Positions 1-6,136 of a DNA stretch of 7,228 nucleotides are shown here, piece by piece (positions within the stretch are counted from its first letter, which is position 1; each line of letters starts with the position of its first letter). Location: positions 1-7,228 of the forward strand of contig JAHIYL010000068.1 in the NCBI GenBank assembly GCA_018815145.1. The letters run 5' to 3'. This stretch comes from Nanobdellota archaeon (lineage in GTDB: Archaea > Nanobdellota > Nanobdellia > Woesearchaeales > GW2011-AR15). The translations under genes and the position numbers were made by a program. The notes below the pieces were generated by a model that ran no database searches, was not told the origin of the DNA, and saw only the letters and a program-made list of their open reading frames with translations.

Positions 1-234
1 TTAAAAATAAGTTATATTTTAATCTATTTTGGTTAAAAAAGAATGAATTGTATTTATTTTATTTATAAAGAGAATATAAATTAACGCCAACATCCATGCA
101 GAAGGTCTTTATAGGTCGATAAACTAGAAAAAAATAATGGTTTGCTGCTGCCAGCGGCAATCAACTCTGTTCATGATTCAACTTAGGAGGCAGAAGTTAT
201 ATAAAAATGTAGCGGGAAAAAAAGAAGGAAAAAG
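1..234. other. AT-rich gene-free stretch downstream of the peptidase operon
   Basis: I see no credible coding region, tRNA or rRNA here. The first 90 bases are very AT-rich. The middle (about 90-200) is more balanced and contains a small hairpin at 142-160: TTGCTGC pairs with GCGGCAA across the five-base loop TGCCA, with one G-T wobble. A plus-strand AGGAGG at 185-190 is followed by an ATG that is stopped at once by TAG (207-212), so it starts no gene. The stretch may contain the 3' untranslated region of the M20 gene and regulatory DNA for a gene beyond the left edge, but nothing shows this directly. Confidence 0.55.
217..233 (-). terminator. T-tract transcription terminator after the M20 gene
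   Basis: On the minus strand, immediately after the TAG stop of the M20 gene, the sequence runs through five T (229-233) and then seven T (217-223), separated by CCTTC-like bases. Archaeal RNA polymerase commonly terminates at such T-runs without needing a hairpin. No GC-rich stem precedes it. The position, right at the end of the peptidase operon with no further gene behind it, fits a terminator. Confidence 0.55.
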
Positions 235-1920
235 CTATATTTCTTTGGCAATTTCCTCTAGTCCGTAAACTACAGAACTTGCTCCATTGTATATGTCTGA
301 GACCAACATGTTTTCATTTGGTCCATGACCATTGCCGTCTGGTGGAGCCAATCCCAAAAATACAACAGGTGTTTTTAGTGTATCAGTGAATTTATGACTA
401 ATTGGAATGCTACCACCGACACCAATAATATCAACATCTCTTTTCCCTTCGGTTGAATCCGGTCCAATATCATACCCTTTTCTAATGCCTCTGATTAGTG
501 CTTGCGCATATTTGTTTTCAACATCAGAAATATAAGGTTCGTATCCTTCTGGTTCAATCATGGTGCCATTATGTGCCTGAACATGGGTTTCCAATTGCTT
601 CAATACACTTTTTGAATCTTGGTTTGGAACAAGTCTGAAACTTAGATATGATGTTGGCGATCCATCACCAAAAGTCATTGTTTTTGAATTTAAGTAAGCA
701 TTTCTAGGTGTGGCATTTAATTTTTTTATTTTTACATATTCACTTCCAAATGCATAGTCATATACTAGTTCATTTATTATTGATTTCAAGTCAATATTAT
801 CATCGACACTAATCTGAGCTCTACTTTTTGGATATATTTTTGTAGAATCTGATTCTCGAAGACCATACTGATAGAAATCAAGGTCAAACTTGATTCCTTT
901 TTCATCAAGTCCAGCTAATATGTGTGTCAGTACAAGTCCCGGCTCTTGGATAGGTCCTCCGAACCCCCCCGAATGAAGTTCAATATCTGGACCATTGATT
1001 AGAATTTGATATGAGGTTCCATCAACACCTGGATTTTTATTGGCATAGTTAAATGAAAGGGGAGTGAATGTTGGTCTAAACCATCGGTGATGTAGTTGTG
1101 TAAATCCAACTTCAGGTTTTATGAATCCCATATTTTGAGTTTCACCTCCAAACATCGCTTCTATTGAAGGATTAACCACCAATCCGTCTGCAATTTTATT
1201 ATAGAAATCAGGCATAACTTCTTCACTAATTCTATTGTTTACAGGTTTGTGTAGTCCATGGATGATTTTTATCAGATCCATTGGATTAGAAGTTGTGACT
1301 TTTGCTTTTGCAACGCCTTTAAGGCTTTTAGCAACTGCGGGATGCCCTGCTTCAATAGTGTCAGTATCTAATACTAATGTAAGATCAGATTTTAGTAATT
1401 TATCATTATCCCCAACAAATGCATGAAATGGATTCGGAGATAAACCACTTTCTTCATTACCTTCTATTATGAATTTTACATTACATGGGAAATTATCTTC
1501 ATGTTTAAAATATCTCATTGCAAGAACTATCGGTACAATTTGTCCTTTATCATCACTTGCACCACGTGCATAAATTCTCTCTCCTATGATTTCAGGTGTA
1601 AATGGCTTTGTGTTCCAAGCTGACAAATCTCCAACAGGTTGAACATCATAGTGACCATAAATTAGAACAGTTGGTAATTTTTCACTAACAAATTTTTCAG
1701 CATAAATTACTTTGTTTGCACCACCTGGTAGATCAATATATTCAGCTCGATCAAATTCTTGAGATTTAAACTCCTCTAACAAGAATTCGGCGGCGTTTTC
1801 TAATCCAATAAAATCTTCAGAGCCTTTGTTGCTGACGCTAGGCATAGCAAGCCATGGAAATAGGAATTCTTCCCTTACAAATCTCTCGCCATGTTTCTGA
1901 ACATATGATTCGATCGTCAT
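235..1920 (-). CDS. M20-family metallopeptidase with an enlarged lid region
   Basis: This 561-residue protein is a predicted two-metal cytoplasmic peptidase of the M20 family (ArgE/DapE/carnosinase-like dipeptidases). It should hydrolyse dipeptides or short acylated amino acids. The full metal set is visible: H90 and D92 in GHYDV, bridging D123 in DDKG, catalytic E156 and metal ligand E157 in GNEESG, a further Asp at D185 or D187, and the last ligand H532 in GHGPNEN. VGGSIPI (501-507) is the usual substrate-side loop. H316 in ELHSGGFGG is the lid histidine that stabilises the transition state. There is no signal peptide or membrane segment. The start is supported by AAGGAGG eight bases upstream. 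The protein is longer than the usual 400-480 residues: HSGGFGG lies about 130 residues after the metal Asp, against roughly 33 in carnosinases, and an RPT motif (282-284) comes before it rather than after. It is the second gene of an operon, 32 bases after the M29-like gene. Family membership is confident; the substrate is unknown. Confidence 0.93.
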   Translation of the reverse strand: MTIESYVQKHGERFVREEFLFPWLAMPSVSNKGSEDFIGLENAAEFLLEEFKSQEFDRAEYIDLPGGANKVIYAEKFVSEKLPTVLIYGHYDVQPVGDLSAWNTKPFTPEIIGERIYARGASDDKGQIVPIVLAMRYFKHEDNFPCNVKFIIEGNEESGLSPNPFHAFVGDNDKLLKSDLTLVLDTDTIEAGHPAVAKSLKGVAKAKVTTSNPMDLIKIIHGLHKPVNNRISEEVMPDFYNKIADGLVVNPSIEAMFGGETQNMGFIKPEVGFTQLHHRWFRPTFTPLSFNYANKNPGVDGTSYQILINGPDIELHSGGFGGPIQEPGLVLTHILAGLDEKGIKFDLDFYQYGLRESDSTKIYPKSRAQISVDDNIDLKSIINELVYDYAFGSEYVKIKKLNATPRNAYLNSKTMTFGDGSPTSYLSFRLVPNQDSKSVLKQLETHVQAHNGTMIEPEGYEPYISDVENKYAQALIRGIRKGYDIGPDSTEGKRDVDIIGVGGSIPISHKFTDTLKTPVVFLGLAPPDGNGHGPNENMLVSDIYNGASSVVYGLEEIAKEI

Positions 1921-1928
1921 TTTATCTG

Positions 1929-1936
1929 CCTCCTTT
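1929..1936 (-). promoter_or_regulatory. Shine-Dalgarno site of the M20 gene
   Basis: The minus strand reads AAAGGAGG here, eight bases before the ATG at 1918-1920. This is a strong match to the archaeal anti-SD sequence. It fixes the M20 start and shows that the M20 gene, as the internal gene of the operon, is translated by SD initiation. Confidence 0.8.
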
Positions 1937-1952
1937 CAAATCATGAAAGTTT

Positions 1953-3884
1953 TTATTTTATATCTACTGGTCCTTCCCCTGTAATACCATCTAGACCGTG
2001 CGCTTGTGTAGTGTTTGCTATAAGATTTCCTTGATTCATTAAATAATGTTGTCCACCCATACTATCATAACCCACAATATCAAGTTTTTGTCTTTTGGCA
2101 TCACCAACAATATCCCAATGAGGAATCTGCCTTACTGTTCCTGCTCTGTCAGCATCATATCCAGACATAACAGCCAAGTGGATGCACCCCGCAGCCTTTT
2201 CAGCAGCAATTAAGTAAAGTTCGTCAGGAGGTGCTTTTTCATTTGTATTTATTGCAAATTCACCTATTTGTTTCATAAGCCCCAGATTAAACATATAATC
2301 ATTATCTGACATTTTTTTGTGTTCATTCATATTCTTAATTAAGTTTTTGAATTCATTAGATAGTTCTTCAATTTTATCAGTTATTTCTTTTGGGGCATAT
2401 AACAATTTCCAATGACCGTTTTCATTAAAACCAATGACAATTGCTTTATTTGTTACAGAAGCATCTTGATCTTTTAAAGCATAATTTTTATCCATGGCCA
2501 TTACTACATCACCAACATATGTTCCGACTATTTTTCCAAAAGCTCCTCCCCCATATTGTTCGTTAATATGCTCAAGATAAGCAGTATCGGCAGGACTATG
2601 TTCTCTTGGTCCTACAACTCTTTCAGGATTCACGTATGCTTCTCCTCCCGGACCATTTGCAAATGTACCGATTGGACTGCCTCTTGCAATGGTTTTTTCC
2701 TCATCAATTATTGTTCTGCAATTTGAATCACTTTTCGTGAATATCCTATGTTCGCCATCGGGTTTCACAAGTTCAACTGCAAAATAAGATTTAAATTGTT
2801 CGTCTCCAACATCAACTAGATTTCCTTTAACTTCTATCCTATCAACTCTATCTCCAATTTCTTTTATTCTTGTATTATCTTCCCACATCTTATTCCAATC
2901 AATATCCATAGTCTGAGTTGATAATTCAAGAGGTAAAGTTTGGAATAAGCATTTTCTTAAAGCAGGTTCTCTTTTGTCAATAACAGAAGTTCCGATATAA
3001 GGTGGCTGCAAAATCATTGATAAAGGATCATCCCAAAGAGGTATATCTTTTCCGGTACCAGGCCCAATTTGATAACCTACATGAGTTCCAAAAAAATTCA
3101 TACCTTCTTTTCCATCTCCTCTTAACTCCATGTGTGCTTGAGGCATGGGAATGTTTTCAGGAATATTTATTGCTTCTGAAAATTTTTTGTAAGCTTGAAA
3201 TATTGATGTATCAATTTCTTTAGAAAACTCGAGACCATGAATTGAGTATAAAATTTGAGTGAGAACAGAACCTTGATCAGTGGCTTTTTGAGGAACAATC
3301 ATTTGTATTATTGGATTAGCACCCAGACTTATGGATTGTTCAGCGATTCTTTTAATAAACTCAACTTGTTGATGATAATGGTCTTCAGGTTTTTTCGAAT
3401 CTAGACGTTCTCTATTCAAAAGAGGCATCATCATAAGGAAATTTTCCTTTGGTTGAAGGTCATATATTTTTTCAATCACATTTTTGACAGTTCTCTCAAG
3501 ACCATCAGGAATTTCAAGTTCTTTTTTAAAATAGGTTTTGTTTTGTTCTGGTACAGAAGTTAGTATTTCGTCATGTATCCATTGAGATGCAATTGATTCA
3601 TGATTTCCGATTGCATCTGTTTTTCGAAGTTCTCCATCAATTAATTCGACTAATCCTTTAAATTCTGTGTAACCAGTATCTTGTACTTCAATATCTGATA
3701 TATATGCAGCAGAAAATTCCTCAATTTTTCTTATTGCATCAATTGTCTCTTGAGTTGTAAAAAGTACATCAGGAGATTGATTTTGTTCAATTAAGGAATT
3801 TGCATAAAGATAAGTATCATAAATATCATTGAGTTGTTCTACTTTTTTTAGAATTAAAACATTTTTATTTTTGCTCATTGACAT
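1953..3884 (-). CDS. enlarged M29-like metalloaminopeptidase (aminopeptidase T clan)
   Basis: This 643-residue protein appears to be a divergent member of the M29 (aminopeptidase T/AmpS) family, cobalt- or zinc-dependent exopeptidases that remove N-terminal residues from peptides. From the sequence I align E415 (GPGGEAYVNPE), E542 (IGEFAINTN), H569 (GCIHLAV), H589 and D591 (HWD) with the five metal ligands known in Thermus AmpT (E250, E316, H345, H376, D378). Y576, seven residues after H569, matches the catalytic Tyr (Y352). The C-terminal DIVGYDSMGG then MNQGN (602-620) fits the family's closing strands. Residues 130-196 resemble the usual M29 N-terminus. The protein exceeds the usual ~410 residues through an unassigned N-terminal ~125-residue extension and insertions at about 421-450 and 500-535, the latter a charged helix. 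No signal peptide or membrane segment is seen. An alternative start is Met3, with GGGGG six bases before it. It is the first gene of an operon with the M20 peptidase. The family call is good; activity and substrate are inferred. Confidence 0.78.
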   Translation of the reverse strand: MSMSKNKNVLILKKVEQLNDIYDTYLYANSLIEQNQSPDVLFTTQETIDAIRKIEEFSAAYISDIEVQDTGYTEFKGLVELIDGELRKTDAIGNHESIASQWIHDEILTSVPEQNKTYFKKELEIPDGLERTVKNVIEKIYDLQPKENFLMMMPLLNRERLDSKKPEDHYHQQVEFIKRIAEQSISLGANPIIQMIVPQKATDQGSVLTQILYSIHGLEFSKEIDTSIFQAYKKFSEAINIPENIPMPQAHMELRGDGKEGMNFFGTHVGYQIGPGTGKDIPLWDDPLSMILQPPYIGTSVIDKREPALRKCLFQTLPLELSTQTMDIDWNKMWEDNTRIKEIGDRVDRIEVKGNLVDVGDEQFKSYFAVELVKPDGEHRIFTKSDSNCRTIIDEEKTIARGSPIGTFANGPGGEAYVNPERVVGPREHSPADTAYLEHINEQYGGGAFGKIVGTYVGDVVMAMDKNYALKDQDASVTNKAIVIGFNENGHWKLLYAPKEITDKIEELSNEFKNLIKNMNEHKKMSDNDYMFNLGLMKQIGEFAINTNEKAPPDELYLIAAEKAAGCIHLAVMSGYDADRAGTVRQIPHWDIVGDAKRQKLDIVGYDSMGGQHYLMNQGNLIANTTQAHGLDGITGEGPVDIK

Positions 3885-3892
3885 CCCCCAAA

Positions 3893-3930
3893 CTCCAATA
3901 CCAATATTTTCTGTTTTTCGTATATTTAAA
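3893..3930 (-). promoter_or_regulatory. promoter and SD of the peptidase operon
   Basis: On the minus strand a TATA-like TTTAAATATA occupies 3921-3930. With the usual 25-27 base spacing, transcription would start near 3900. The resulting leader of about 15 bases contains GGAG (3893-3896), eight bases before the ATG at 3882-3884. The arrangement suggests a promoter belonging to the peptidase pair alone. No T-tract separates it from the upstream GT2-B gene, so read-through is possible. Confidence 0.55.
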
Positions 3931-3940
3931 TCTTGCGATT

Positions 3941-3964
3941 GTAACTTTTGCAGAATAGTAACTT
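3941..3964. repeat. two direct copies of GTAACTT, 17 bases apart, upstream of the peptidase promoter
   Basis: GTAACTT occurs at 3941-3947 and again at 3958-3964. Seen from the minus strand, the pair lies just upstream of the TATA-like box at 3921-3930, where archaeal activators often bind. The repeat is short, and chance similarity is possible. Confidence 0.3.
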
Positions 3965-4006
3965 CGAGAAGGAGGATTGGGACTATGATGGCAGTTTTAT
4001 CTGTTA

Positions 4007-4726
4007 TCAGCTGTTCCTGTAATCTTCATATTGCTTGATTGTCCGTTTTGGCTTATGTCCTTTCTTTATTGCACTAATCAATACCAATTCATAATACATC
4101 TCTTTTATGAAATTATTGTTTATTCTTCTCATAGATGTATAGACATAGTTTGACAGATCCTGTATAATTATCCCTTCTTGTGCCAGCCTTTTGCCAAGGT
4201 ATAGATCTGGTCCGGCATATCTGTCATTAGGATTATAACCCCCTATTTTATGAAAAGCTTGTTTTCTGAAAGCGAAATTTGCTCCGCTGGTGTGTTCAAC
4301 ACCATATAATCTGCATAGAAGGTACCATCCGCAAAAAGCATGATATGAGAGCATATTGACGAGCAGCATTGAATCCAGGATTTTTAGGGAGCCATAGACA
4401 CCGACTATATTTTTGTTAGAATTGAATTTTGCATCAATCTTTTTAAGCCAGTTTTTAGGATATACAGAATCTGCATCACATGAAGCAATGAATTCACCTT
4501 TTGATTTTTTCACACCTTTGTTGACTGCATGGATGTATCCCTGTTTTTTTTCATTGGTTATATGTTTTGCATATTTTTTTGCTATTTCAATAGATTTGTC
4601 TGTGCTGTTGTTGTTCACCACAATTATTTCGTGATCCTTATAAGCCTGTGCCCGCAGGGATTTCAGGCAGGCGGCAATTCTCTTTTCCTCATTATATACC
4701 GGGACAATAAGGCTGTATTTTACCAT
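4007..4726 (-). CDS. family 2 glycosyltransferase (GT2-B)
   Basis: This 239-residue GT-A fold glycosyltransferase (GT2) transfers a sugar from a nucleotide-sugar donor to an unknown acceptor, probably at the inner face of the membrane. The N-terminal YSLIVPVYNEE (4-14) and EIIVVNNNSTD (33-43) form the nucleotide-binding part. CDADS (83-87) holds the DXD metal/donor motif, and AGPDLYLGKRL (171-181) supplies the acceptor-side acid D174. A hydrophobic stretch at about 119-141 may contact the membrane, but no clear C-terminal transmembrane anchor is present. The ATG overlaps the last 7 bases of the RNA-binding gene (ATGGTAA), so translation is probably coupled. It is a near gap-free paralogue of the GT2 gene at 5229-5942, by eye about half identical. 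After the stop there is no T-tract before the peptidase promoter. Confidence 0.92.
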   Translation of the reverse strand: MVKYSLIVPVYNEEKRIAACLKSLRAQAYKDHEIIVVNNNSTDKSIEIAKKYAKHITNEKKQGYIHAVNKGVKKSKGEFIASCDADSVYPKNWLKKIDAKFNSNKNIVGVYGSLKILDSMLLVNMLSYHAFCGWYLLCRLYGVEHTSGANFAFRKQAFHKIGGYNPNDRYAGPDLYLGKRLAQEGIIIQDLSNYVYTSMRRINNNFIKEMYYELVLISAIKKGHKPKRTIKQYEDYRNS

Positions 4727-5169
4727 TCTAGCATCTTTTCAAGGGCAGCCATAGCAACTTCCCTCTTGTGGGGATATGCAGCAACGCAGATATTGATGTG
4801 GAAGCAGTCACCAGAATCAGTAATGACATATTCTCCGTCAAGCAATTTTTGTTTGTCAAGTCGGATATAGAAATGCAGTTTCTCATCAAGCCGTGAATCC
4901 ATCTGCCTGTAAAGTAATTCCTTTTGCTCATCACTCAATGCTTTAAACAGATTCTTCAGGAATTTTGTAGTCTGCTTCTCTTTTTTTATGAATACAGAAT
5001 AGATCTTCATCTTCCTAGCTTCAAAGAGCTCGGCATTATTGCATGAGAATTCAAAATTATCCTTATCAAAATCAAGAGGGACAAGTGATTTCAATGCTTT
5101 CATTATGTCTTCTTCATTGTTCTGTTCCTTGCAGAATACTCTTATCTCGATGTTATGTGCAAGCTTCAT
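4720..5169 (-). CDS. archaeal RNA-binding protein, PF01877/COG1325-like
   Basis: This 149-residue protein matches, from memory of the family, the archaeal PF01877/COG1325 proteins, described as RNA-binding with a dsRBD-like fold and predicted to be exosome-associated. The supporting features are an N-terminal strand (NIEIRVFC, 6-13), EEDIMKAL (19-26), a middle basic region, RLDKQKLLDGEYVITDSGD (103-121) and the characteristic VAAYPHKRE (129-137) followed by a short helix. The length fits the family's usual 135-155 residues. No TM or signal segment is present. The ATG lies 26-27 bases after the centre of a TATA-like box with no SD, which suggests a leaderless mRNA. The last codons M-L-E-W-stop overlap the GT2-B start by 7 bases. 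Its pairing with a glycosyltransferase rather than with exosome or ribosome genes is unusual. The RNA target is unknown. Confidence 0.75.
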   Translation of the reverse strand: MKLAHNIEIRVFCKEQNNEEDIMKALKSLVPLDFDKDNFEFSCNNAELFEARKMKIYSVFIKKEKQTTKFLKNLFKALSDEQKELLYRQMDSRLDEKLHFYIRLDKQKLLDGEYVITDSGDCFHINICVAAYPHKREVAMAALEKMLEW

Positions 5170-5190
5170 GGAAAGGAGGATATGGTGATT

Positions 5191-5200
5191 TTTTATAAAA
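5191..5200 (-). promoter_or_regulatory. TATA-like box of the RNA-binding/GT2-B operon (leaderless)
   Basis: The palindromic TTTTATAAAA is centred 26-27 bases upstream of the ATG at 5167-5169. No SD lies between them on the minus strand. Transcription is therefore expected to begin at or next to the A of the ATG. The box sits in the 59-base gap after the GT2-A stop and is the only clear signal there. Confidence 0.6.
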
Positions 5201-5228
5201 TTAATTCAAAATTTTTCCAGAATTTGTG

Positions 5229-5942
5229 TCAGTATCTTTCGTATTCTTCAATCCTGAGATCTGGTGTTTTCCCTCTGGCAATTTGATACCAATATCTCAG
5301 ATACATAATGCTGGTCTTTATGAAACCACTTCTCTTATACCTTCTAGCTGATGTATAAATAATGTTTTTAATGTCAAAAATCAACTCTCCCCGTTCTTTC
5401 AGTTTTTTTCCAAGGACAATATCTGGTCCAGCATATACATAATTTGTATTATATCCTCTAACTTCATAATAATCTTCTTTCTTTATGGCAAAATTAGCAC
5501 CACAGGGGTTGTGCATTCCAAACAGTCTTGACCACATAAGATATATTATCAGAAAGTACTCTGAGAGAAAATTTATAACCGGATTTGAGTCATAAAACCT
5601 GAAAATACCATGTGTGCCGACACAGGTCTGATTATCAGAAAAAATTTTATCGATTCTTTTCAGCCATTTTTCAGGATAGATGGAATCAGCGTCGCAGACA
5701 GCAAAATAGCCTCCATCGGAATGTTTCACACCCCTGTTCACTGCATGGATGTATCCTTGCCTCTTTTCATTAACAATTTTGTCTGCATATTTTTCTGCCA
5801 GTTTTATCGAGTCGTCAGTACAATTGTTATTTACAACTATTATCTCAAAGTCACTGAATGTTTGTTTTCTCAAAAATTTCAGACAGGAAACTATAGTTTT
5901 CTCTTCATTATGGGCCGGGACGATAAGACTATATTTTACCAT
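5229..5942 (-). CDS. family 2 glycosyltransferase (GT2-A)
   Basis: This 237-residue GT2 enzyme has a GT-A fold and is a nucleotide-sugar-dependent glycosyltransferase with an unknown acceptor. Visible motifs are YSLIVPAHNEE (4-14), EIIVVNNNCTD (33-43), the DXD motif in CDADS (83-87) and AGPDIVLGKKL (171-181), with D174 as the probable acidic acceptor-site residue. A hydrophobic segment at about 120-141 could associate with the membrane. I chose the ATG at 5940-5942 rather than the upstream in-frame ATG at 6033-6035. The paralogue at 4007-4726 starts with the same MVKYSLIVP, and the 31 extra residues would fall inside the zinc-ribbon gene in another frame. The start overlaps the end of the zinc-ribbon gene by 7 bases (ATGGTAA). 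No SD is seen, so translation is probably coupled to that gene. Confidence 0.92.
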   Translation of the reverse strand: MVKYSLIVPAHNEEKTIVSCLKFLRKQTFSDFEIIVVNNNCTDDSIKLAEKYADKIVNEKRQGYIHAVNRGVKHSDGGYFAVCDADSIYPEKWLKRIDKIFSDNQTCVGTHGIFRFYDSNPVINFLSEYFLIIYLMWSRLFGMHNPCGANFAIKKEDYYEVRGYNTNYVYAGPDIVLGKKLKERGELIFDIKNIIYTSARRYKRSGFIKTSIMYLRYWYQIARGKTPDLRIEEYERY

Positions 5943-6124
5943 TTTGGAGCAGGGGGTATTGATTGTTCTGCTGACTGTTTTTCCTGCTTCACGATGTTCT
6001 CTGTGACCTTGAAGCTCCTGTTGCAGTAGACGCATTTCTTGATCTTCCCGGATATTGTCGTGCTGTGTTTAGATGGAAGATATTTCATTTGGTTCTTGCA
6101 TTTTGGGCATCTGAGAACAAACAT
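5936..6124 (-). CDS. small zinc-ribbon protein
   Basis: This is a 62-residue protein beginning MFVLRCPKC. Two CXXC pairs, C6/C9 (CPKC) and C31/C34 (CVYC), form a predicted zinc ribbon. The segment YLPSKHSTT between them and FKV after the second pair resemble the small archaeal DUF1922-like ribbons. The tail (46-62) is polar and proline-rich. An in-frame TTG at 6128-6130 would add two residues; I prefer the ATG at 6122-6124. The gene begins 12 bases after the membrane-protein stop and ends inside the start of GT2-A, so it sits within an operon. Such ribbons usually bind nucleic acid or protein partners; its actual role is unknown. Confidence 0.72.
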   Translation of the reverse strand: MFVLRCPKCKNQMKYLPSKHSTTISGKIKKCVYCNRSFKVTENIVKQEKQSAEQSIPPAPKW

Positions 6125-6136
6125 TTTCAAAAAGAA

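Noticed and set aside
3971..4038. Plus-strand GGAGG and ATGATG that could start a 17-codon peptide
   Set aside because: It is too short, overlaps the GT2-B stop on the other strand, and nothing else supports it.
3829..4870. Several plus-strand open frames of 60-113 codons opposite the peptidase and GT2-B genes
   Set aside because: They are antisense shadows of strongly supported genes, rich in Phe, Cys and Ser as expected from the reverse complement of Lys/Glu-rich coding sequence, and lack start signals.
5170..5189. CCTCC/ATCACC strings on the minus strand before the RNA-binding gene, resembling the 3' end of 16S rRNA
   Set aside because: They lie between the TATA-like box and the predicted leaderless start, so they should not be in the mRNA, and the match is short.
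5171..5280. Plus-strand GGAGG followed by ATG at 5181, opening a frame of about 34 codons
   Set aside because: It runs antisense into the GT2-A coding end, has no recognisable composition or promoter, and GGAGG-type strings recur by chance in three gaps of this window.
5610..6029. A 139-codon plus-strand frame opposite GT2-A
   Set aside because: It is a shadow of the GT2-A and zinc-ribbon coding region. A similar shadow exists opposite the paralogue GT2-B because the sequences are duplicated, which makes it look falsely conserved.
5943..6035. In-frame upstream ATG that would add 31 residues to GT2-A
   Set aside because: The extra residues lie inside the zinc-ribbon gene in another frame, look unlike a GT2 N-terminus, and are absent from the paralogue, which starts at the same MVKYSLIVP.
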